From JAGQPD01 sp020426865 (GTDB lineage Bacteria > Planctomycetota > Planctomycetia > Pirellulales > Pirellulaceae), in assembly GCA_041399065.1 (NCBI GenBank), contig JAWKTN010000017.1, positions 1 through 59,517 on the forward strand: DNA of 59,517 nt. The letters run 5' to 3'. The position numbers and the translations under genes were made by a program. The notes under the pieces were generated by a model. It was given only the letters and a program-made list of their open reading frames with translations, was not told the DNA's origin and did not search any database. Below, piece after piece: positions 1 through 7,898 of the stretch. The stretch's first letter is position 1; each line of letters opens with the position of its first letter.

Positions 1-1992
1 CTCAGTTGTTTTCTGGGTTTCGGTAAACTGCAGGTCACGCAGAATACTAATTTGCTGGCTCGGTCCAATTTCACCCGCTTCTTTGAGCCGACGGCGGATA
101 TGTTCTGTGACGCTGTCGCCTTCAACATGCGTGGGGGCAATCACCGTGACGGATTCCCCCGACTGCTTGAGCGAGACGTAATCGGCGGCTAGCTGCTCGT
201 GCCCGGCCTCGCGGATCCATCCCATCTCGTCAAGCATATCAAATGCACGTGCCGATTGCCCTTGCGACAAGAGCTCGACTGCCCTCTTGTATTTTCCTTT
301 CTGACGGCGAATTTCGTATAGCTCCACACTTTTGATTCCAGCAAAGTCCTCCAGCAAGGCAAGCGTATCACCACGAGGAACGCTTTTGTGTTGCCTGCGG
401 TCCCCCCAAAGTACCAATCGAGCGTCGAGTTCGTTGGCGCGTTTGGTGAGCGCAAGCATTTCGCGGACTCCCGCTAGTGACGCCTCATCGACGAAGATCA
501 CGCCTCCACGTGCCTTCTTTTGGAGGCTGCCATTGTGAAGAAAGGTGTGAATCGTGTCGGCATCAAGCATGCCCTCGGCCCGCATCGTGTTGCGGCTGGC
601 ATCACCAGTCGGTGCCAGGGCAACGACGGATAACCCGGATTCCTCAATTGCCGCTTTCGCACTTACCATTGTGCGTGTCTTTCCCGTGCCTGCTACTCCT
701 CTCACCGAAATGATCTCATCGTAGGAATCAAGGATATGTCTGACAACGTTGGCCTGTGCCCTACTCAGCTTCTCGTCAGTCGGTTTGAATGCCTTTCGTC
801 CGATGCGATGGCGTTTGCCTCTACCACCTTTCCAGCGTTTGACCAACTCCGTTTCCTCGAGCATGATATCGCGTGTCGTCACGTAAGTGACCCCGCCTTG
901 GGTTTGGGTCAGATATTCTCCTCGGTCGATGCGGCGTTTCATTTCCTGGCGGATGCCGACGAGCGATACTCGTCCAAGCCCCCTACTCAACGCGTCTCGC
1001 ACGACACTTCGTTCGGTCACAACACTCTTGCGTTCGGTCAGATGCGACATGGCGAGGTCGACGTATTTGTCGTTTTCGGGCGGCATCGTTACTCGCCGTC
1101 GAAAACTGCTGCGGTGTGTCTCATCGATCGCGGCATAATTTCGATCGCTCAAGCGATTTCGCCATTGGTGCCACAACTCGTTCCTGTCAAACTTGGCAGG
1201 TTTGGATTCGCGTGTGGTGGCCCCGAGCTTCGCCCTACTCGTTTCACTCTTGATTCCAAGCTCGGCGGCTCTCGCTTTGATAACCTCGGTGCGTTTGCTA
1301 AATTCTGAGACTGCCTGGCAGGGCACTCCCACGACCTCAAAGTCACCCTTGGAGACGTTGAGTTCGTAACCAAGTGCTTGCAAACGGGCAGCCAACTCCT
1401 GCCGAAAAACCGCCTGATAATATGGAGCATCGGCTTTCAAGCCGCCAGCTTGTAATGCCTTCCATTTGTTTTCCACCGCATCAAAGCTCATATTGAGCAC
1501 GGCGACGTGCAAATGCAGCTGCGGGTCGACCAGGCCGCCAACCGGTCTCGCGTAATGATGTAGGAAGTCGGCATAGACGAGATTGCCGCTAACGCGGTCG
1601 CCGTTTTCTCTTTTCACCCGCACTCTTACCTTGGCATCTTCCTCAATATGCTTCATGGTCGCAAGTACCGACTCTCGAAAGACGGTCTCAATTCGTTCGT
1701 CACCGGCGATCATACTCAATAGGCTGACGGATTTCGGTACGGAGAAGGTGAAGTCATAGACTGCCCGACGATCGTGTTTCTGATTGCCGGTGATGTGGCC
1801 GCTTCCCTTTGGAGGCTCATTCCGCAACAACTTCCCGAAAGTCTCGCGCTCAACCTCGCCGGCAAGGCCAAGCATTTCGGCGCCGCGACCATGCCACATT
1901 GGTTTTTGGGATTGCTCGTCGAGATAATAGTCGGCCTGGGCATAGTACGCCTCGGCTGCTTTTGCCCCTTTGATGCTCGTTACCCGTAACAT
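1..1992 (-). CDS. MobF (TrwC/TraI-type) conjugative relaxase-helicase, 3' end cut by window edge
   Basis: The minus frame is open for 664 codons from the ATG at 1992 to base 1 with no stop, so only the N-terminal part is present. The start is supported by GGAGG seven bases upstream. It has paired N-terminal tyrosines (AEAYYAQADYY, residues 14-24), the relaxase metal-binding triad near residue 154 (DPQLHLHVAV), then a superfamily 1 helicase with Walker A VAGTGKTRT near 434 and Walker B VIFVDEAS. Family knowledge: MobF proteins nick oriT, bind the 5' end through a Tyr and unwind the plasmid for transfer. It parallels the relaxase at 38227-40842 in the same motif order but is clearly divergent. 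A complete member would need roughly 200 or more further residues. Confidence 0.93.
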   Translation of the reverse strand, partial: MLRVTSIKGAKAAEAYYAQADYYLDEQSQKPMWHGRGAEMLGLAGEVERETFGKLLRNEPPKGSGHITGNQKHDRRAVYDFTFSVPKSVSLLSMIAGDERIETVFRESVLATMKHIEEDAKVRVRVKRENGDRVSGNLVYADFLHHYARPVGGLVDPQLHLHVAVLNMSFDAVENKWKALQAGGLKADAPYYQAVFRQELAARLQALGYELNVSKGDFEVVGVPCQAVSEFSKRTEVIKARAAELGIKSETSRAKLGATTRESKPAKFDRNELWHQWRNRLSDRNYAAIDETHRSSFRRRVTMPPENDKYVDLAMSHLTERKSVVTERSVVRDALSRGLGRVSLVGIRQEMKRRIDRGEYLTQTQGGVTYVTTRDIMLEETELVKRWKGGRGKRHRIGRKAFKPTDEKLSRAQANVVRHILDSYDEIISVRGVAGTGKTRTMVSAKAAIEESGLSVVALAPTGDASRNTMRAEGMLDADTIHTFLHNGSLQKKARGGVIFVDEASLAGVREMLALTKRANELDARLVLWGDRRQHKSVPRGDTLALLEDFAGIKSVELYEIRRQKGKYKRAVELLSQGQSARAFDMLDEMGWIREAGHEQLAADYVSLKQSGESVTVIAPTHVEGDSVTEHIRRRLKEAGEIGPSQQISILRDLQFTETQKTTE

Positions 1993-1996
1993 GATT

Positions 1997-2074
1997 GGAT
2001 CCTCCGGGAGGATTCTATGGATCCTCTGTTCCAGAGGGGAGACGCCTGAAGGTCATATTATTCCCGGGGAATAA
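1997..2074. promoter_or_regulatory. Cluster of palindromes upstream of the first relaxase
   Basis: Three perfect inverted repeats lie in 78 bp just upstream of the relaxase start: 1999-2013 (ATCCTCC/GGAGGAT, overlapping the ribosome binding site), 2023-2037 (CCTCTG/CAGAGG) and 2058-2074 (TTATTCCC, centre G, GGGAATAA). Two GGATCC hexamers frame the first. The position suits autoregulation of the relaxase gene or an oriT-like recognition region; which one cannot be told from sequence alone. Confidence 0.5.
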
Positions 2075-2480
2075 GTTGGACGACTGACATGGCCTTGAGA
2101 AAGGAAGTTGCCACAGGCTGTCAGATCGACGCAAAGAAGCATCGAGATTGAGGTGAAGCCTCTACGCCTAACGACTGAGGAGTTATGGCTATTTGCCCGA
2201 TGAGGATTCGATTGTGATGCGATGCTTGGGTCGATACGACGAATCCACTTTGCTAAGCAATCAGACTGTCGCGATGATGATTGGAACCGGTAGTCATCCA
2301 GTCTATCCGCGCATTTCGTAGGGTCATAGGAACGACGCATTATTGGTGAGCCAGAAGCGTCAATACGCGCATCTGCAAATCTTCCATCGCGTGTGTGTTA
2401 GAGAATTATGTTAGATAAGTGTTACGCTGTGGGTAGCCGCCCGCAAGCCGCTGTAGGAACAAGGAAAATTGAACGGCCCG
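2075..2480. other. Gene-free stretch before the iterons
   Basis: No convincing gene is seen between the relaxase leader and the iterons; the longest open frames have no recognisable content. The stretch around 2391-2430 is AT-rich relative to its surroundings and could be the melting region of the origin. No canonical DnaA box was found by eye. Confidence 0.4.
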
Positions 2481-2671
2481 GTGTGTGAAACGACGAAAGA
2501 GCGTGTGTAAAACGACGATTATCGGTGTGCAAAACGACGAAACGCAGCCTGCCGTGTGTCAAACGACGAAATCGAGTGTGTGAAACTACGAAAACCCCCG
2601 CTCAGTGGGTGAAACGACGATGATGCGTGGGTGAAACGACGAATTACCCTTATCGGTGTGTGAAACGACGA
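2481..2671 (+). repeat. Eight 16-bp iterons: replication origin
   Basis: Direct repeats of consensus GTGTGTGAAACGACGA start at 2481, 2503, 2525, 2554, 2576, 2605, 2627 and 2656. The last nine bases, AAACGACGA, are invariant except for one change (ACTACGA) in the fifth copy. Start-to-start distances are 22, 22, 29, 22, 29, 22 and 29 bp. The array lies immediately upstream of a RepA-type gene, the classic arrangement of iteron-controlled plasmid origins in which the initiator binds the repeats and often represses its own promoter. All copies point toward repA. Confidence 0.93.
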
Positions 2672-2712
2672 TTATGCTTGACATCCTCGTTCAGTGCTCT
2701 ATCAGTCGCGGT

Positions 2713-3762
2713 ATGAACGAGATTGCACGAGACCGGTCCCCTCTTCTCCCCGACCGTTACCAGACGGCGGATTTCTTTGTGTGCGACATTTTTGATGCCG
2801 CACCAAAGGGGGACATGGCTTCCATGGAGCATCCGATCTTTTCGCTGTCGACGAAGCCGGACACTCGCATTCGGCGTTACCAGAATGGTGAGAACTTTGT
2901 GGAGATCCAGCCATCCGCCAAAGGACTGGCTACCGTCCATGACCGTGACGTATTGATCTATTGCATATCCCAATTGATGGTCGCCGTCAATGAAGGCAAG
3001 GCGATTACGCAGATACTGCGATTCAAAGCCTATGATTTGCTGGTAGCAACCAATCGCGCCACCAGTGGTGACGCGTACTCCCGGCTGCGGGATACGTTCG
3101 ACCGACTTGCCGGAACACGGATCAGCACGAACATCGTGACCGGAGGCGAGGAAGTCTACGATAATTTTGGCTTGGTGGAACGGGTAACGATCGTCCGTGA
3201 GACACGGGACGGGCGGATGCAGGAAGTAGAAGTCAAGCTGTCCGACTGGGTATTTAACGCCATCCGACATAATGAAGTGCTAACGCTCAGCCGTGACTAC
3301 TTCCGGTTGCGTAAACCGCTCGAGCGGCGTCTTTACGAAATCGCCCGCAAACATGTCGGACGCCAGGCGGAATGGCGGATATCTTTGGAAAAACTGCAAA
3401 ACAAGTGTGGATCCTCGTCTACCCTCAAGGAGTTCCGGCGACTTGTGGGGGCGATCATCGAAGAGGACGAGTCCCACAGCCACCTACCCGACTATTCGAT
3501 CGCTTTCGACGGGGATAACGAAAACATGGTCGTGTTCCGGTCACGGGCGGTGATACCCGCTATTCCAAGCTCGGATTCACCATCGGTGCCACCACTGAGT
3601 GCGGATGCCTATCACGACGCACGGCTAGCGGCTCCTGGCTGGGACGTCTATTTGTTAGAACAGGAATGGCGAGCATGGATGACCGAACCGCCACGCAACC
3701 CTGAAGCGGCGTTCGTAGGGTTCTGCCGTAAGTGGTTTGAGCGGCGTGGAATGCCGCACTAA
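2713..3762 (+). CDS. repA: Plasmid replication initiator RepA (RPA family)
   Basis: 349-residue initiator of the RPA (replication initiator protein A) family. Seen in sequence: the early block DFFVCDIFDAAPKGDMASM followed by EHPIFSLSTKP, a winged-helix-like centre, and the block RDYFRLRKPLERRLYEIARKH that is also found in the broken copy at 59195. It should bind the adjacent iterons and open the origin. The frame also allows starts at GTG 2656 (inside the last iteron) and ATG 2674. I prefer ATG 2713 because a TTGACA hexamer (2678-2683) with a weak TATCAG at 2700-2705 could place the promoter just after the iterons, giving an almost leaderless transcript. No Shine-Dalgarno is visible at any of the three starts, so the start is uncertain. 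Confidence 0.9.
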   Translation: MNEIARDRSPLLPDRYQTADFFVCDIFDAAPKGDMASMEHPIFSLSTKPDTRIRRYQNGENFVEIQPSAKGLATVHDRDVLIYCISQLMVAVNEGKAITQILRFKAYDLLVATNRATSGDAYSRLRDTFDRLAGTRISTNIVTGGEEVYDNFGLVERVTIVRETRDGRMQEVEVKLSDWVFNAIRHNEVLTLSRDYFRLRKPLERRLYEIARKHVGRQAEWRISLEKLQNKCGSSSTLKEFRRLVGAIIEEDESHSHLPDYSIAFDGDNENMVVFRSRAVIPAIPSSDSPSVPPLSADAYHDARLAAPGWDVYLLEQEWRAWMTEPPRNPEAAFVGFCRKWFERRGMPH

Positions 3763-3799
3763 TGAGCAGGCGTGCCGTCAAATGGACGCGAGCTGTTCA

Positions 3800-4096
3800 T
3801 CAGTGGAACATCGCCTCAATGTCGCGGGCGGCGTGCAGCACACGAACGACGTGGATGCCCGTTGGCATCGGCTCGTAGATGATCATGTAGGCCTCAAACG
3901 GATGGGACCGCAGCCCTGGACGCAAATCGTCGTGGACGCGTCCCATATGTGGCTGACGGGCGAGCAATGCGAGACACGCGTCAACTCGATGGAGAAAGGA
4001 CAAGGCAACGGACCGGTTTCCACTTTCTGTAACAATGTAGCGACCGATCTGTTTCAAGTCTCGATGTGAGACGCTGGACTTTGTCACCCTACTCAT
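3800..4096 (-). CDS. parE: ParE/RelE-type toxin
   Basis: 98-residue toxin of the RelE/ParE superfamily: N-terminal helices beginning SHRDLKQIGRYI, central FLHRVDACLALLARQPHMG, strands ending GIHVVRVLHAARDIEAMF, the usual ParE tail. ParE toxins typically poison DNA gyrase. The start at 4096 is chosen because ATG overlaps the antitoxin stop as ATGA, signalling translational coupling; a longer frame from 4120 lacks this logic. The gene converges on repA, a common position for an addiction module on a plasmid backbone. Confidence 0.88.
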   Translation of the reverse strand: MSRVTKSSVSHRDLKQIGRYIVTESGNRSVALSFLHRVDACLALLARQPHMGRVHDDLRPGLRSHPFEAYMIIYEPMPTGIHVVRVLHAARDIEAMFH

Positions 4097-4362
4097 TTGG
4101 GAATGCCTGCCGCGTCCCATTCAGCGTTAAGCTCTCGGCATATGCGATCCATATCCAGCGGCTTACCTTCACCACGGTCGAACTCGTCGAGCGACGGTTT
4201 GATCTCGCGTTCGAAAAACGCCCGTTGTAATGCCCGGCGGTGTTCATTTTCCTCCAACACGAGCAGCGCCTTATCAATCATCGCCGCTGGTGATGCATAC
4301 AATCCTGCCTTTACTCGGCTTTCCACAATCGCCTGTTGCTCAGCCGTCAGTTCAATCGTCAT
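4093..4362 (-). CDS. parD: ParD-like antitoxin
   Basis: 89-residue protein. The first 45 residues (MTIELTAEQQAIVESRVKAG, then YASPAAMIDKALLVLEE) fit a ParD/CopG ribbon-helix-helix DNA-binding fold; the acidic C-terminal half would wrap the toxin. It lies upstream of and overlaps the parE-like gene by ATGA. Family knowledge: ParD neutralises ParE and represses the operon. No clear operator palindrome is seen immediately upstream, although the 21-bp palindrome at 4455 is about 90 bases away. Confidence 0.85.
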   Translation of the reverse strand: MTIELTAEQQAIVESRVKAGLYASPAAMIDKALLVLEENEHRRALQRAFFEREIKPSLDEFDRGEGKPLDMDRICRELNAEWDAAGIPK

Positions 4363-4454
4363 TCTCGCCTCCAGTTCCTAAACTGCCGGCCAGCATGCCA
4401 CACGTCAGTCGCAATAGCAAGCAACGGATGATCAAAGTCAGTTCCTGGTTTACC

Positions 4455-4475
4455 AGTGGCACACGGTGTGCCAGT
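4455..4475. repeat. 21-bp palindrome, copy 1 (candidate parS)
   Basis: Arms AGTGGCACAC and GTGTGCCAGT around a central G, perfect except for one pair near the outer edge. A fully perfect copy lies at 5950-5970, next to parB. Two widely spaced copies in the parB neighbourhood, and no others noticed in the window, suggest a ParB-binding site rather than a gene-specific operator. Confidence 0.45.
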
Positions 4476-4640
4476 CTATTGCTTCGAGCCTTTCTAACAT
4501 CAGCTACCCGTTTCGGCTCGCAAATCTCGGCGCTTCGGGTGAGTGACGGTACATGCGTGGCTGCTATGTCAGGTGATGCTTGGTTGTGGTGTGACTGGTA
4601 GGCAGCGATACGCAGAACCGTGGCACAATCGCCCCGTTTC

Positions 4641-5690
4641 CTAATGAAAATACGTCTTTACGGCGAATTCAATCTGCTGCATGAAAATCTGTTTGAAGGC
4701 GGAGAGGTTGTTTTGCTCGTAGAACAGTAGCATCGCCTTTTTGTAGTCGAGTGAATCGACGCTTCGATAAGATAATGGGCACGCTCCGTCGGCGATCAGC
4801 ATGGCATTGCTGACCATGCGGCCTGTGCGTTTGTTACCATCCTCGAATGGCTGAATGTAAGAAATCAGGACGACCGCAAGTAATGCCTTTTCAAATCCGC
4901 ATTGCCGGCGATTGACGATGTCGCACATCCTTTCGATGGCTTCCCTGATTTGATGAGGGTTGTCAAGCGGCTTATAGGGGGTTCCAGTGATGCCAACCAT
5001 TCGCGACCTCAGATTGCGGCCAATGCCCAGATCATTGGTGAGCAAGGAGTGAATCCGCTCGATCGTCGCGAGGTTGAGCGTCTTGCCTATCCCCTTGTGC
5101 TGCAGGATGAAATCCAGGCATGTCTTATGATTCAGTAGCATGGCGGTGTCACCAAGTGGTTTCCCCGGAGCTGCCTGCTGTTCGACAAATAGTCGTGCGG
5201 TCTCCAAGAGCGAGTAGGTATTGCCTTCAATCTGTGACGACTTCCAGCTTAGTTCAATGGTCAGTCGCTCCAGCTCTTTGTGATAGATAGCTGGCGATAA
5301 GGAGGCAAGGTTTTGTTGATATTCGCGTTTGAGTGCATTCAGCCAGCGGCTCTCTTCAACGGTGAAAAGTGGTACATCGCAAAGCAGGTCCATCACGTCG
5401 TGACAGAACCCGCCAAATGCAGCACGTTTATCCGGGTCGGCGGCGAAGTATTCATCCACGCTCAGTGGAGCAAACAGCGCGTACACGCGTGACGGCACGT
5501 ATGTGGTAGCTCGCCCGCTTCCTTGTTTCATTAGGTAGCCCTGTGACACTAGGGAGGCCACATCACGGTTCAATGTCGGGATGCTGATCGGCGGCGTTAG
5601 TCGCCGATGAATTCTCGATATTGAGGCCGGCTGATGGCCGGCGACGATATCAAGAATGGTGCGTTGGCGTGTTGTGATGTCGTGAAGCAT
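4641..5690 (-). CDS. Fic-family protein with N-terminal winged helix and altered catalytic motif
   Basis: 349 residues from ATG 5690, which has AGGA five bases upstream; a frame to 5744 would run over the operator array. An N-terminal winged-helix region (about 1-60) precedes a Fic_N-like segment with the class II inhibitory motif SSQIEGN near 151, then the Fic core IQPFEDGNKRTGR near 278. In canonical Fic proteins the motif starts with His, the base needed for AMP transfer; here the codon is CAG (Gln), and Gly in GNGR is Lys. The enzyme may be inactive for AMPylation, or belong to a subfamily with other chemistry. The winged helix suggests it acts on DNA, perhaps its own promoter. Confidence 0.85.
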   Translation of the reverse strand: MLHDITTRQRTILDIVAGHQPASISRIHRRLTPPISIPTLNRDVASLVSQGYLMKQGSGRATTYVPSRVYALFAPLSVDEYFAADPDKRAAFGGFCHDVMDLLCDVPLFTVEESRWLNALKREYQQNLASLSPAIYHKELERLTIELSWKSSQIEGNTYSLLETARLFVEQQAAPGKPLGDTAMLLNHKTCLDFILQHKGIGKTLNLATIERIHSLLTNDLGIGRNLRSRMVGITGTPYKPLDNPHQIREAIERMCDIVNRRQCGFEKALLAVVLISYIQPFEDGNKRTGRMVSNAMLIADGACPLSYRSVDSLDYKKAMLLFYEQNNLSAFKQIFMQQIEFAVKTYFH

Positions 5691-5696
5691 CTTTTT

Positions 5697-5758
5697 CCTA
5701 TCATGGGTTACTTCGTTACCTATCAGAGTTGATAGGATTAGCAAGAAGAAATGATAGG
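5697..5758. promoter_or_regulatory. Symmetric four-site operator upstream of the fic gene
   Basis: The heptamer CCTATCA occurs at 5697-5703 and 5719-5725 and its complement TGATAGG at 5730-5736 and 5752-5758. Start spacings are 22, 11 and 22 bp, so all four fall on one DNA face, and the whole array is symmetric about 5727.5. It begins six bases upstream of the Fic start. The likely ligand is the winged-helix part of the Fic protein itself (inference). Confidence 0.7.
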
Positions 5759-5949
5759 ATTCCAGATCAAGTGATTCGGGGTGCCTGAGCCTGTCGAAAC
5801 ATTCGCGTAGGGTGCAGTAGCGTCACGCTCGGCGTGGAATGCGTGGGACTTGGCCTTTGCGCTGGCATAAGGATGTTCGGATATAACCATTGAATAGCAA
5901 ATGGTTAGTCGATGGAGCATGGGGCGCTGAGATGGGCGGACGACTCAGG

Positions 5950-5970
5950 AGTGGCACACGGTGTGCCACT
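5950..5970. repeat. 21-bp perfect palindrome, copy 2 (candidate parS)
   Basis: Arms AGTGGCACAC and GTGTGCCACT around a central G. It abuts the parB stop codon. The location and the near-identical copy at 4455 favour a ParB centromere site. A role as parB terminator is possible but there is no T-run on the relevant strand. Confidence 0.55.
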
Positions 5971-6849
5971 TTATGTCTCGACCCTCTCAGGCATGAGCTG
6001 TTCGGCAACAGCCAGTAATTCCTTCTGGATCTTGGCGTCGCTGACATCGGGATTGCGGTAAACGGTTACATTGGCGGTCTGTGCCAGCAATTCCTTTTCG
6101 CGTGGACGCGGATGCAACGGGTGTGTCGGCGTTTTTTGCCCTAGTTGCTCATCAATGGCCTGCCTGGCCTGCTGGCGGTTGAGCCGCTTTTCGGTGATCT
6201 CCCTACCCACTTCCTCTTGCTTGGCTGGGTCCTCAATTCGTAACACGTCAACAGCGACCGACGGTGCGAGTGTCCCCTCGGCTACTTGTTCTTTGAGTCT
6301 CTCCGGCAATTGCAGCAGGTCGAGAAAGCGAGCGACAGAGGTATGGCTAATGCCGAGCTCGTCGGCAAGTCGCCGGTTACTCCAGCCGGTTGACTCAGCC
6401 AACGACTGCATGGCTTGGGCCATCTCCATCGGTGCCAGGTCTTCACGCTGACAATTCTCGACCAGCTGTCGGATGCGAATCGTGGTTTCGTCGGTGGCCT
6501 CCTGGGCAAAAATACAAGGAATGGTCTTCATGCCCGCCAGTTTGGCTGCCCGATAGCGCCGGTGGCCAAAGACGATCAGCCATTTGCCGTGGAAGTCACT
6601 CCAACGAAGCTGAATGGGCTGCTGGATGCCATGCGTCTTGAGGTGTTCTGCAAAAGCCCTAATGGACTCGTCGTCATAGGTCTTACGCGGTTGGTCGAGG
6701 TCTTCCATGATGAAGTCAAGATCCATGTGGCCGCTGCTGGTATCGCTGGGTGTGAACCCGCGATAGCGATCCAGGCTATGGGCATCGCGACCAGCAGATT
6801 CCTGCATGTGTCCGCCGAGTTGTGCGATGAGTTGTGCCTTCTTGTTCAT
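5971..6849 (-). CDS. parB: ParB-type plasmid partition protein
   Basis: 292 residues. The N-terminal ParB/Spo0J nuclease-like (CTPase) domain shows FGHRRYRAAK at about 95-103 and ENCQREDLAPMEMAQAM at about 131-147, followed by a helix-turn-helix (NRRLADELGISHTSVARFL, about 158-176) and a variable C-terminal dimerisation region. Family knowledge: ParB clamps load at parS using CTP and interact with ParA. The start overlaps the parA stop as ATGA, so the two are co-translated. A candidate parS palindrome follows directly. Confidence 0.93.
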   Translation of the reverse strand: MNKKAQLIAQLGGHMQESAGRDAHSLDRYRGFTPSDTSSGHMDLDFIMEDLDQPRKTYDDESIRAFAEHLKTHGIQQPIQLRWSDFHGKWLIVFGHRRYRAAKLAGMKTIPCIFAQEATDETTIRIRQLVENCQREDLAPMEMAQAMQSLAESTGWSNRRLADELGISHTSVARFLDLLQLPERLKEQVAEGTLAPSVAVDVLRIEDPAKQEEVGREITEKRLNRQQARQAIDEQLGQKTPTHPLHPRPREKELLAQTANVTVYRNPDVSDAKIQKELLAVAEQLMPERVET

Positions 6850-7724
6850 GCGACGACCTCCGTGCGTGCGTGTGATGGGGCGGCAGTACGGTCAATCTTG
6901 CCGGTGAATTGAAATTCGGGCGGCCGCCGATATAGTTCTGATACGCGGTCGATCAGTTCGCGGGCCAGCGATTCGATGGCCTTGGCGGCTGGTGATTTCG
7001 GCTTGTATTGGGAAATCGGTTTGCGGGCGGTGAGAGCTTCGGCAAAGTCATTCCAGTCGGGGATGGTGGTGGCAAACACTTTATTGCCATAGGTCTGCCG
7101 GAGAAGGTCCTCATAGGCCGCGTGCAAAGACCGGCGAGCTTGCACCATGTTCAACACGTAGCCCGCCAGACGGAGCGTCGGATTGGTCGTGCGGAGGACG
7201 CGATCAATGGCTTTTTGCACCGGCACGAGTCCCTGCACGTCGTATTCCTGCGGTTTGCTGATGCAGTAGGTGAAGTTGGATGCCGCCAGAGACGAGTAGG
7301 TGCACAGCTGCAGATTGGGTGGATTGTCGATGAGGATCATGTCATAGTCCTGCCGCACGACGTCGACAAAGCGTCTGATTGCCAGTTGCATCTGCAGTGG
7401 CTTTTCCTCCGGTGGACCATTGATTAAGTCCAAGGCATCACTACCGCAAACCAGGTCGATATTCTTTACCTCCGTCTTGCGTATGAGCCTGGCCGGTGAC
7501 ACGGCCTCACCAGGAGTGAAGAGGCCGGCAGTGGTCGAGGAGGGATCTAACGCCGCGGCGCCGTCCGGTCCGATGAGACCGTTGGTGAGGCTGTGTTGCG
7601 GTTCGTTATCGATGAGCAGGACGCGTAACCCCTGTGACGCGAAATAGCCACCGAGATGAAAGACGCTGGAGCTTTTTCCAACTCCCCCTTTGCGGTTGAC
7701 TGGCGAAATAACGACAGCTGGCAT
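6846..7724 (-). CDS. parA: ParA-type partition ATPase
   Basis: 292 residues with deviant Walker A RKGGVGKSSS (11-20), Walker A-prime LLIDNEPQ near 37-44 and Walker B MILIDNPP near 130. This is a small ParA without an N-terminal DNA-binding extension (type Ib-like length). It forms dynamic nucleoid-bound ATPase gradients that move ParB-parS complexes. GAGGAG lies upstream of the ATG. A palindrome and a long hairpin occupy the upstream spacer (7803-7868) and may carry the operator. Operon with parB by ATGA overlap. Confidence 0.94.
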   Translation of the reverse strand: MPAVVISPVNRKGGVGKSSSVFHLGGYFASQGLRVLLIDNEPQHSLTNGLIGPDGAAALDPSSTTAGLFTPGEAVSPARLIRKTEVKNIDLVCGSDALDLINGPPEEKPLQMQLAIRRFVDVVRQDYDMILIDNPPNLQLCTYSSLAASNFTYCISKPQEYDVQGLVPVQKAIDRVLRTTNPTLRLAGYVLNMVQARRSLHAAYEDLLRQTYGNKVFATTIPDWNDFAEALTARKPISQYKPKSPAAKAIESLARELIDRVSELYRRPPEFQFTGKIDRTAAPSHARTEVVA

Positions 7725-7802
7725 GGTCTCCTCAAATGGTTAACGCATGGCCAACGCTAGCGCGAATTGCGGCAAAAGTCAAAACCTTTGTCACCATGAA
7801 GT

Positions 7803-7868
7803 GGCCGGACTGCGACGGTCCAATGAGCGGTCGCAAATCCGGCCGAAGTAGCCTATGCAGTGCATAGG
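7803..7868. promoter_or_regulatory. Long hairpin and 17-bp palindrome upstream of parA
   Basis: 7803-7844 can form a 13-bp interrupted stem (GGCCGGA with TCCGGCC, TGCGAC with GTCGCA) around a 13-base loop. Next to it, 7852-7868 is a perfect palindrome, CCTATGCA, centre G, TGCATAGG. They sit between the gene ending at 7899 and parA. The hairpin could terminate upstream transcription; the palindrome is a candidate parA operator. Confidence 0.5.
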
Positions 7869-7898
7869 GAAGATGTCTGAAAGCTTTTTCTAAGTTGG

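Noticed and set aside
736..1308. 190-codon plus-strand frame
   Set aside because: It is the shadow of the minus-strand relaxase, which has full motif support through the same bases.
2481..2671. Regular short repeats could look like a CRISPR array
   Set aside because: Units are 16 bp with 6-13 bp gaps, all beside repA; no spacers of 30-plus bp and no cas genes. They are iterons.
2650..3270. 206-codon minus-strand frame over repA
   Set aside because: Opposite-strand shadow of repA; no ribosome site, no family content.
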